DNA from: GCA-2717185 sp964386465
Lineage (GTDB): Bacteria > Pseudomonadota > Alphaproteobacteria > UBA8366 > GCA-2717185
Direction: 5' to 3'
Length of the DNA: 23,395 nt
Assembly (NCBI GenBank): GCA_964386465.1
Contig: CAYLTU010000061.1
Span: forward strand, 1-23,395
Shown here: in pieces, positions 7,291-13,777 of the stretch
How positions within the stretch are numbered: the stretch's first letter is position 1
Layout: every line of letters begins with the position of its first letter
Made by a program: the position numbers and the translations under genes
The notes under the pieces: model-generated
What the model was told of the DNA's origin: nothing
Seen by the model: the letters and a program-made list of their open reading frames with translations, nothing else
Database searches by the model: none

Positions 7291-9444
7291 ATGACCGACA
7301 CGGTTCACCCCAGCCAGTGCTGGGAATGCAACACCTATTGCGGCTCCTTGGTCACGATGCGCGACGGAGAGGTGGCGAAGATCGCACCCAACCCGGACCA
7401 TCCAGGCTCGAAGGGCGCGTTCTGCGTGAAGGGCATCCGGGCCGTCCGCGAGTGGACCGAGAACGAAAACCGGCTGTTGCATCCGCTGCGGCGTATCGGA
7501 CCACGGGGCGGCGGCCAGTGGGAACCTGTCTCCTGGGACGACGCGCTGGACGAAATGGCGGACAAACTTGCTGCAGCTCGTTCGCAGCATGGGCCGCTGT
7601 CGATCGCCGGCGCCGTCAGCGGGGCGGCGTTCAGCCGCGGCGTGGTCATGGCACTGTTGATGCGCTCGATCGGCTCACCGAACTGGATGATCAACCAGGA
7701 TCTGTGCGGCGGCTGCCAGGCGCTGAGCGAAAAGCTGACGGGCACGCCGATGAAGAATGGCGAGGACATCGAAAACGCGCGCTGCGCCCTGATTGTCGGG
7801 CGAAACCCTTACGCAGCCGACCCGGCACAATGGCTGGCGCTGAAGGCGCTGAAGAAACGCGGCGGCCGGATCGTCGTTATCGATCCGATGCAGGGGCCCG
7901 CCAGCGACCTCGCGGACATCTGGCTGCGGCCCAAGCCCGGCACCGACGCGGCGCTGGCGCTTTCAATCGCACAGATCCTCGTCACCGAGAACCGACACGA
8001 TAAAGCGTTCGTGGACCAGTGGTGCCACGGCTTCGACCGCTACAAAACGCGCATCGACGCCTACCCGCCTGAGATTGCGGCGGAACTGACGGGCGTTCCC
8101 GCAGACGACATCGTTGCCGCCGCGCGGTGCTATGGCGAGGGCCCGTCGGTCTTCGTACCGGGACACGGCATCGATGCGTTCAGCGCCGGCGTGCAAACCT
8201 TCCGCGCCTTCGACTGCCTGGTCGCGATCAGCGGCAATCTCGACCGGATCGGCGGCAACCGCCTGCAGAAAAAGCCGAGCGGGTTCCGGGCCTATCTGGA
8301 CCTCATCCACGACCCGCAATTCCGCCTGCCGTTGGAGGTCGAAACAAAAACGATCGGGGCGGCGCGGTTTCCGCTCTGGGCGGGTCCCGAGGGCTGGCAG
8401 ACGGCGTGCCATAACCCGTCGGTGATCGAGGCAATCCTGACGGACGAACCCTATCCGGTTCGCGCGATGTATATCAGCGGCGTCAACATCGTGGTGACAT
8501 ACCCGGACGCGGCGCGGACAATCGAGGCGATGAAATCACTCGATTTCGTGGCCGTCGCGACGCAGAACATGAACCCGACTTCCGCTTTCGCGGATATCGT
8601 CCTGCCGAAAACAACGACCCTGGAGGAGGAGGAAGTTCATCTGCAAGGGGGCGTTTCCTGCGTCGGCTACACTTGCCCCGTCCTGACGCCGCGCGGCGAG
8701 GCGCGCTGCGACCTCGATATCGCCCTCGGTCTGCGCGACCGGTTGGCCGATCGCCAGGCGCTGACCCAGGATTTCCTGCCCTGGGCCAATCAACGGGCCT
8801 TCAACGAGTATCTCTTGGGCGACAGCGGCTTCACGATTGAGGCGCTGCGGGAAAAGGGCTTCGCGACCTTTCCTCATGAACTGGGCGCATTCGAGAATAA
8901 CGGGTTCGCGACGCCCACCGGTAAGGTCGAGCTCTACTCCGAACGGCTCGATGCGATGGGCCTCGAAGCCTTGCCCGACTACACGGCTCCGGCAGCGGAA
9001 TCCTCCGATGCGGAAGAACGTTCGGCATTCCCGCTTATCCTGCTGACCGGTATTCGCGAGAAAACCTACCACCATTCCCGGTTCCGCGATCAGGCCTGGG
9101 CGCGCAAGGTGTCCCCGGACCCGCTGCTTCAGATACATCCGGAGACGGCGGCGACCTTCGGCGTTACGGACGAACAGTGGGTCACCGTGCATACGGCCGG
9201 CACGGAAACGAGCTGCCGCGTGAAGGCTCAGGTGACCGAAGGAGCACCGCGCGGTGTCGTCGCAACCGGAATGGGATGGTGGGAACCGTACGCCCGCGAC
9301 CCGGCGCTGGGCGCGCGCGATATCAACATTAACGGCGCGATGTCCTATGGCGGCCCTTGGGATCCCGTTACCGGATCGCCCGATTCCCGCGGCCGCCGCT
9401 GTCGGATTACCCCGTTGGCGGAATCGGTTGAAGCCGCCGATTGA
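7291..9444 (+). CDS. Molybdopterin oxidoreductase (DMSO reductase superfamily), cytosolic
   Basis: A 717-residue molybdenum/tungsten bis-MGD enzyme with a 4Fe-4S cluster. Seen: Cys10-x2-Cys13-x3-Cys17-x27-Cys45 followed by Lys-Gly at 47-48, the cluster motif of this superfamily. Then comes a SPNWMINQDLC region in which Cys139 is the likely metal ligand (Cys142 is an alternative), and a Rossmann-like centre with IVGRNPY and VVIDP. The C-terminal domain (about residue 590 on) is the MGD-binding barrel. There is no twin-arginine signal, so it is cytoplasmic. Neither an iron-sulfur beta subunit nor a membrane anchor is adjacent, so it is an orphan catalytic subunit resembling single-subunit members (for example acetylene-hydratase-like or polysulfide/thiosulfate-reductase-like). 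The reaction is not assignable. AGAGGAA precedes the ATG at good spacing. Confidence 0.92.
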   Translation: MTDTVHPSQCWECNTYCGSLVTMRDGEVAKIAPNPDHPGSKGAFCVKGIRAVREWTENENRLLHPLRRIGPRGGGQWEPVSWDDALDEMADKLAAARSQHGPLSIAGAVSGAAFSRGVVMALLMRSIGSPNWMINQDLCGGCQALSEKLTGTPMKNGEDIENARCALIVGRNPYAADPAQWLALKALKKRGGRIVVIDPMQGPASDLADIWLRPKPGTDAALALSIAQILVTENRHDKAFVDQWCHGFDRYKTRIDAYPPEIAAELTGVPADDIVAAARCYGEGPSVFVPGHGIDAFSAGVQTFRAFDCLVAISGNLDRIGGNRLQKKPSGFRAYLDLIHDPQFRLPLEVETKTIGAARFPLWAGPEGWQTACHNPSVIEAILTDEPYPVRAMYISGVNIVVTYPDAARTIEAMKSLDFVAVATQNMNPTSAFADIVLPKTTTLEEEEVHLQGGVSCVGYTCPVLTPRGEARCDLDIALGLRDRLADRQALTQDFLPWANQRAFNEYLLGDSGFTIEALREKGFATFPHELGAFENNGFATPTGKVELYSERLDAMGLEALPDYTAPAAESSDAEERSAFPLILLTGIREKTYHHSRFRDQAWARKVSPDPLLQIHPETAATFGVTDEQWVTVHTAGTETSCRVKAQVTEGAPRGVVATGMGWWEPYARDPALGARDININGAMSYGGPWDPVTGSPDSRGRRCRITPLAESVEAAD

Positions 9445-9519
9445 ACTTTTCGTCAGAGACTTCATATTCCGCCGTAGCATCCCATATAAACCTTCAACAA
9501 ATGGAATGCGGGCACGGCG

Positions 9520-9951
9520 ATGAATCTGAAACCAGCGAGTATCCTGTTCAGCTTGGTGTTGGCTTGCCAGTCCGCCGCGATGGCGGGCGAAGACGCGATC
9601 GCCATTGGGCAATGGCGCACGGAGCTAGGCAAGGCACTGGTATGCGGCGGCGAGGAAGCGGACACGATCATCGATATCGCCACGAGCGCCAACGCGTTTT
9701 ATTCGAGCGGCGCGAATTCCGGCAGCCCGGAATACGAAGCCTATTTTTCCCTTCTGGAAAAAGCCCGCAACGAACGGCGCTGTTTCGTCACCGCAAAGAT
9801 GCGCCACCTGCCCGACAGCATTGTCTATTCCGGCCCCGAAAGCCTGGAAGCGCAAGGCAAGCGCTTCAAGGTCATCGGCACGACGATCGAGGAAGACGGC
9901 GAGCGCTATCCCGCGTTCACGATGACCACGCTGGGGATCAAGAAGCCATAA
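9520..9951 (+). CDS. Small exported protein of unknown function
   Basis: 143 residues, not recognised as any family. The N-terminus has one Lys, a hydrophobic core (about residues 7-16) and a plausible signal-peptidase I site after AMA at 20-22, giving a mature protein beginning GEDA. Alternatively VLAC at 13-16 is a weak lipobox that would make it a lipoprotein. The mature part has two Cys (42 and 88) that could form a disulfide, and is acidic and mixed alpha/beta in character. It begins 75 bases after the molybdopterin enzyme on the same strand and may be co-transcribed, but no functional link is evident. The Shine-Dalgarno is weak. Codon use is like its neighbours, so the gene is probably real. 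Confidence 0.7.
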   Translation: MNLKPASILFSLVLACQSAAMAGEDAIAIGQWRTELGKALVCGGEEADTIIDIATSANAFYSSGANSGSPEYEAYFSLLEKARNERRCFVTAKMRHLPDSIVYSGPESLEAQGKRFKVIGTTIEEDGERYPAFTMTTLGIKKP

Positions 9952-9982
9952 CCACGTCGCGCGAACGGCCCAAAACGGAGAA

Positions 9983-10006
9983 CGCCCCCAACCGGAATTG
10001 GAGGCG
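9983..10006. terminator. Hairpin between convergent genes, possible terminator
   Basis: Nine-base arms with one mismatch (CGCCCCCAA against TTGGAGGCG) around a six-base loop, CCGGAA. It sits between the stop of the exported protein (9951) and the stop of the XRE regulator (10038). There is no clear T-run on either side, so it would be a weak or non-canonical terminator. Confidence 0.35.
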
Positions 10007-10037
10007 CTTCGAACTTAGAGGTCACTGCCGGCGATGT

Positions 10038-10454
10038 TCAGTCGGCAGCGTTCTCCGGCACGGCTTCATCCGATGCCGGGCCAACGGATTTCGCAAGCGA
10101 CAGGAAATGCTTGCGCGATTCCGGCGAGATATTCATGAAGTTGCGCACCAATTCCAAAGTCTCGCGTTTGGTGCCGAACTCGGCGGTCGGGCTTTTGCCC
10201 AGGACGGCATCGGTGAAGAACCACTGGACAGGCGCGTCGAGTTCCTGCGCGATCAGCCATAATTTGCTCGCCGAAATACGATTCATGCCGCTTTCGTATT
10301 TCTGCAGCTGCTGAAAGGTCAGGCCAATCCGGTTGGCCAGCGCCGTCTGGCTCAAACCGCACATAACGCGGCGCATACGCACGCGTTGGCCGACATACAC
10401 ATCGACTGGATGGGCGCCAAATTCCTGAACGGTCCGCCTTTTCGCTCTTGCCAT
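10038..10454 (-). CDS. XRE-family helix-turn-helix transcriptional regulator
   Basis: 138 residues from the ATG at 10454. The DNA-binding domain is the alphaproteobacterial type: HPVDVYVGQRVRMRR leads into LSQTALANRIGLTFQQLQKYESGMNRIS, a clear XRE/Cro helix-turn-helix with recognition helix around FQQLQKYE, followed by SKLWLIAQELDAPVQWFF. The remaining ~60 residues form a less conserved C-terminal tail ending in an acidic, Ala-rich stretch. It probably acts as a dimeric repressor or global regulator; the target is unknown. The frame can be extended four codons to a TTG at 10466, but GAGGGA (10457-10462, minus strand) fits the internal ATG. The 5' side faces the long AT-rich intergenic region, where TTCGC/GCGAA words recur near the gene and might be autoregulatory. 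Confidence 0.9.
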   Translation of the reverse strand: MARAKRRTVQEFGAHPVDVYVGQRVRMRRVMCGLSQTALANRIGLTFQQLQKYESGMNRISASKLWLIAQELDAPVQWFFTDAVLGKSPTAEFGTKRETLELVRNFMNISPESRKHFLSLAKSVGPASDEAVPENAAD

Positions 10455-10621
10455 GGTCCCTCGCAAAGTCTGTTAGGTTTTCGGTATCGGCGAACCTATG
10501 CCGATCAGCCGAACGAAATCCACATGGAATACGTTAAATTCGCTAATCCAAATCGAAATTCTACACGATTCGCAAAAAAATGCCGAAATCCGCTATATTG
10601 AGCCTTACTATCACGCGCAAA

Positions 10622-10639
10622 GAATCTTCCATAAGATTC
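10622..10639. repeat. Perfect 7-base inverted repeat, operator-like
   Basis: GAATCTT, a four-base spacer CCAT, then AAGATTC. A perfect dyad of this size with a short spacer in a divergent intergenic region is typical of a dimeric repressor site, though it could also form a small RNA hairpin. The bound protein is unknown. Confidence 0.4.
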
Positions 10640-10662
10640 GATCAGTTGTAACACTCCACAGC

Positions 10663-10688
10663 TTTCCGTCGCAACGCTGCGTTGGAAA
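10663..10688. repeat. Interrupted hairpin in intergenic region
   Basis: TTTCC at 10663-10667 pairs with GGAAA at 10684-10688, and CAACG at 10672-10676 can pair with CGTTG at 10680-10684 around a CTG loop; the two arms share one G, so one pair must give way, and GTCG bulges on the left arm. It could be structured RNA or a coincidence. Confidence 0.25.
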
Positions 10689-10719
10689 CCTTCGATCAAG
10701 ATTCTGTATCACAACGAAG

Positions 10720-10745
10720 TCTCGCTTGTTCTTGGGCAACCGAGA
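10720..10745. repeat. Hairpin with 9-base imperfect stem in intergenic region
   Basis: TCTCG-C-TTG at 10720-10728 pairs with CAA-C-CGAGA at 10737-10745 with a single C:C mismatch and an eight-base loop. There is no downstream T-run, so it is not an obvious terminator. Confidence 0.3.
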
Positions 10746-11108
10746 TATACATGATCGACTTCCATCTTGATGTTTTAGAAGTTATTTTCAACAAGTTATG
10801 TGATTTTGATCGTGCGTCATGCGGCTTAGATATTCTCATTTTGGTCCTTGAACCTATTTCCTGACGCGTACTCGAGAACGCCCAGCGGGGCGATACCATC
10901 TGACGAGCAATCGAAATTAAGTAATTGTGTGCCGCTACCAATGTCCATTATATTGCATTACTTACAGGAGCAGACGTTTTCTAATGATGGGGCCGAGGGA
11001 CAAATAATACGGCTCGACATCCAGGGCTCGCCAACAATTTGACTAAAGAAAAACCGGTAGTCGCGGCAAATTGGAGGGGAGTCTGGCAACGGAGGGGATA
11101 GGTGATTC

Positions 11109-11780
11109 ATGCCACGTACGGTCAGAAATTTAGTTGCGGTCGCAGCCTTCGTTGCGACCATCGCGCTTCCCGTTTCGGAGAGCTTTGCCCTCGACAAGGG
11201 TGATTGGCTCGTTCGCCTGCGCGGGATCGGGATCATCCCGACGGCAGAGAGCGGCGGAATTGCGCCCGACCTGCTTACCTCGGGACTTGAGCCGCAGAAT
11301 GCCGTGGTGCCGGAACTGGACATCACCTACATGGCGTCGACCAATATCGGCGTCGAGCTGATCCTGGCGACATCGCCGCACGATCTGGACGCCACTGGTG
11401 CGATAGCAGGGATAGGCAAGGCAGCGGAAACGATGCTGCTGCCGCCGACTTTGCTGCTGCAATATCACTTCGACACGGGCAGCGGCTTCCGGCCCTATGT
11501 CGGCGCCGGGCTGAATTATACGATTACCTACCTGGAGAACGCCGACGGCTCGCTCGAAGCGGTACTCGGCGCGACGAGCGTAAAGGCGGACAATTCCCTC
11601 GGCTGGGCGATCCAGGCCGGGGCCGACTACCACATCAACGATCGATGGTTCATCAATCTCGACGTGAAGTACATCGATATGGGCGTCGACATGGAACTCA
11701 ACTCTCTCGGCACCGTGCGCAATTTGGAGGTCGACATCAATCCCATCGTGGTCGGGATCGGGTTCGGCTACCGCTTTTAG
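11109..11780 (+). CDS. OmpW-family outer membrane protein
   Basis: 223 residues, the usual OmpW length. Seen: a Sec signal peptide with Arg residues near the start, a hydrophobic core and a cleavage site after SFA (about residue 27); the mature N-terminus KGDWLVRLRGIGIIP that opens the first strand of the OmpW barrel; alternating hydrophobic strands such as FRPYVGAGLNYT and DRWFINLDVKYI; and a C-terminal GFGYRF ending in Phe, the outer-membrane insertion signal. OmpW is an eight-stranded barrel with a hydrophobic channel linked to uptake of small hydrophobic compounds. A purine-rich AGGTG lies just before the ATG. It is preceded by the long regulatory-looking region and converges on the dioxygenase gene with only nine bases between the stops. 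Confidence 0.92.
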   Translation: MPRTVRNLVAVAAFVATIALPVSESFALDKGDWLVRLRGIGIIPTAESGGIAPDLLTSGLEPQNAVVPELDITYMASTNIGVELILATSPHDLDATGAIAGIGKAAETMLLPPTLLLQYHFDTGSGFRPYVGAGLNYTITYLENADGSLEAVLGATSVKADNSLGWAIQAGADYHINDRWFINLDVKYIDMGVDMELNSLGTVRNLEVDINPIVVGIGFGYRF

Positions 11781-11789
11781 AGTGAGCCG

Positions 11790-12805
11790 TTAGAAGTTGT
11801 AGCGGGCGCCGTCACCGACGGAGACCCCGCCGCGCGGGCCGGTGTTGTATTTGTTCGCGAAGTTCGGCTCAAGCGCGCGGCCCTCGCAGGAATTGACCCG
11901 GAATCGCATCAATCGCCGCTTGCGGGCCTCGTCCGGATAGTCGGTAAAACTCCCGCGCGAGTGCAATACCGTGAAATTGTTCACCAGCTGAATATCGCCT
12001 TTCTGCAGATACATGTGGAAACAGATATCAGGCCGCTGCGCCGTTTCCATGACGCATTGCAGCGCCGCCTCTTCCACATCGGTCAAAGGCTGTTCCATTT
12101 TAATATGCGCCGAACGGATGATCTTTTCGTTGAAATCGCAGCTCAACTCCCCACCGAAATAGCTGAAAATCAGGATCTCTTTGAAAGTGCGCTCGTCCAG
12201 TTCCGCGGTGACGCCCTCTCCCCGAAGATCGCACCTGAAGCCACGGTATAGGACCGGAAGGTGCTCGCGGTTGTTCTCCAAGATATCGTTGTAGATCGAC
12301 GTCGAACTGGACAGCATGCTCTCCCCGCCGGAGCGCGCTGTGTTCACGCAGAACAGCGCCACGATGTCCGAGGAATCGACGTGCGGTCCGAGTGCCGCGC
12401 TCGTCTTGTAGCCGCGGCCGTTGATATCGCCGTAGTCGTTGCCGAGATCCACTACGTCGGCGAGGATCTGACCTTTCGAATTCTGCGAGATCGGGTTGCC
12501 GAAATAGGCGCCGATTCCCCAGTAGAGGATTCGCAGCGTGTCGAGGTCGTAATCATCGGCCGGAATGCCGCGGAACAGCGCGAAGCCGCGCCCGTCCTCG
12601 ACCTCGCCGACGATCTCGTCGATCCTGGCTTCCAGGGTCGGCAGCGGGAAGTCGTCGCGGCCGAAATCCGGCACACCGCGCGCTCCTTGACCGTCCGCAG
12701 CGCGGCGTCGAACTCTGCCAGCTCCGCCGCGCTGAAACGGTAGATCCAGAAATCGTCGTTCTCGATATCGGCGCTCTTCCAGGCCGACCGGCCGCGTACG
12801 ATCAA
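11790..12805 (-). CDS. TauD/TfdA-family dioxygenase with an apparent frameshift
   Basis: A non-heme Fe(II)/2-oxoglutarate-dependent dioxygenase-like protein. In the main frame the iron ligands are visible as GPHVD (His and Asp, two apart) and a distal His in NNFTVLHSRGSF, and RRLMRFRV supplies the Arg expected to hold 2-oxoglutarate. The family N-terminus (GRSAWKSADIENDDFWIYRFSA to VKERAV) is instead encoded in a different frame, from a TTG at 12805, and would join the main frame around 12674-12690. This corresponds to one missing base in a GC-repeat stretch (GAGCGCGCGGTG). The restored product would be about 337 residues, normal for the family. Without the shift, the main frame opens at 12824 with an Arg-rich, non-homologous leader. 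The TTG overlaps the SDR stop (TTGA), so the two genes form an operon. It is either a sequencing error or a recent pseudogene. Confidence 0.8.
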
Positions 12806-13566
12806 GCCAGGCTGAGCCCCGCATCGACGTGCAGCACCTGACCTGTAATGTGTTCCGCCTCCCGGCTCAGGAAGAAGGCCGTCGCGGCGGCGATATCGAC
12901 GGGCATGATCAAGGTATTCATCGGCGCAGCGCCCGCCGCCTTCTGCCAGCCCGCGTTCGAAACCGCGGCGTGCGCGCCGGAATCCTTCTGCGTATAGCCC
13001 GGTGACACGCAATTGACGGTCGTCCTAAACGGCGCGAGCTGATAGGCGAGCGCCTTGGCGAGGCTTTCCAGCCCCGACTTGGCGGCGGCGGTGACCGGGA
13101 AGATCGTGTCGTTGACCCCGAAGCTGTGGCCGACGAAGGAGCTCACGGCCACGACGCGGCCCCAATCCGACGCCTCCAGATGCGGCAGCGCCGCGGTGAC
13201 GAGACCGAAAAACGCCTCGGTGATCGCGGCCAGCGAGCCCCGCAGGGCGGCCGCGTCCACATCGCCGAACCGCCGCTTGTCGGCGAAACCCGCGTTGCTG
13301 ACGATCTGGTCGATGCGCCCGAAACGCGCGCAGGCGGCCTCAATGAGTTTTTCCGGCGCACCGTCGTCCGCAAGATCTGCCAGTGCGGTTTCCACGGTCG
13401 CGCCCTTGGCGCGCGCATCCGCCGCAACCCGCTCCAGCCCTTCCGCATTACCGCGCGTGTGCAACAGCAGCGCCGCGCCCGGGCCCGCCAACGCGTTCGC
13501 CGCCGCCGCCCCGATCCCGCTCGCCGCGCCGGTCAGCAGGATTACGCGTTCAATTTCCTCGGTCAT
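12802..13566 (-). CDS. SDR-family protein with atypical active site
   Basis: 254 residues with the SDR fold: TGAASGIG at 12-19, SNAG at 90-93 (NAG variant), AVSS with Ser142/143, Lys163 in TAAAKSG, the PG-like SPGY near 188, and the C-terminal HITGQVLHVDAG. The position of the catalytic Tyr, four residues before Lys163, is Thr159, and the usual Asn of the tetrad is not evident near residue 114. It may therefore be a binding protein, or use a different proton donor. Arg38 after the second strand hints at NADP. GGTGGA precedes the ATG. It is the first gene of a two-gene operon with the dioxygenase (four-base overlap), suggesting sequential oxidation steps on one unknown substrate. It is divergent from hyuA. 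Confidence 0.88.
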   Translation of the reverse strand: MTEEIERVILLTGAASGIGAAAANALAGPGAALLLHTRGNAEGLERVAADARAKGATVETALADLADDGAPEKLIEAACARFGRIDQIVSNAGFADKRRFGDVDAAALRGSLAAITEAFFGLVTAALPHLEASDWGRVVAVSSFVGHSFGVNDTIFPVTAAAKSGLESLAKALAYQLAPFRTTVNCVSPGYTQKDSGAHAAVSNAGWQKAAGAAPMNTLIMPVDIAAATAFFLSREAEHITGQVLHVDAGLSLA

Positions 13567-13585
13567 CGCTGTCCACCCCCACCCT

Positions 13586-13610
13586 CTGAATGGTCATTAA
13601 AGCCATTCAG
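13586..13610. repeat. Perfect 8-base inverted repeat
   Basis: CTGAATGG at 13586-13593 and CCATTCAG at 13603-13610 with a nine-base spacer (TCATTAAAG). It lies 20 bases upstream of the SDR start in the divergent SDR/hyuA region. It could be an operator or part of the intergenic repeat patch that follows. Confidence 0.45.
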
Positions 13611-13612
13611 CC

Positions 13613-13696
13613 CCCCTCAAGCGAGAGGGGAACATGGATATCGACCGACACATTAGTCCCTTCCCCCCTTGTGGGGGAAGGCTAGGAAGGGGGGAA
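13613..13696. repeat. Stacked GC-rich palindromes, intergenic repeat element
   Basis: CCCCTC/GAGGGG (13613-13618 and 13625-13630) forms one stem. CCTTCCCCC/GGGGGAAGG (13659-13667 and 13673-13681) forms a second, perfect nine-base stem with a five-base loop. The left arm of the second stem overlaps TTCCCCCCTT (13661-13670), which is also a perfect ten-base complement of AAGGGGGGAA (13687-13696), giving a mutually exclusive alternative fold. This looks like the C/G-run palindromic intergenic repeats found in many copies in alphaproteobacterial genomes. No other copy is visible in this window. Confidence 0.5.
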
Positions 13697-13777
13697 TGCA
13701 CCATCGCAGACACTGTTCCCATCCTTGGAAAGGACGCTGTGATGTTCTAGCAATACAGGCGGAAAGAGGGGCATCCC

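Larger units (their letters stand above)
10455..11108. other. Long AT-rich intergenic region with inverted repeats, no gene recognised
   Basis: About 650 bases between the divergent XRE regulator and OmpW gene. It is visibly richer in A/T than the flanking genes. Short open frames exist on both strands but none has a coding-like codon bias, a recognisable domain or a good ribosome site. It must contain the promoters of both flanking genes; I could not pick a convincing -10/-35 pair. Three inverted repeats are clear: 10622-10639, 10663-10688 and 10720-10745 (listed separately). The region may be purely regulatory or may hold a small RNA. Confidence 0.6.

Noticed and set aside
8536..9612. A 358-residue minus-strand frame within the molybdopterin oxidoreductase gene
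   Set aside because: It is antisense to a conserved enzyme and has no recognisable domain; high third-position GC creates long spurious frames.
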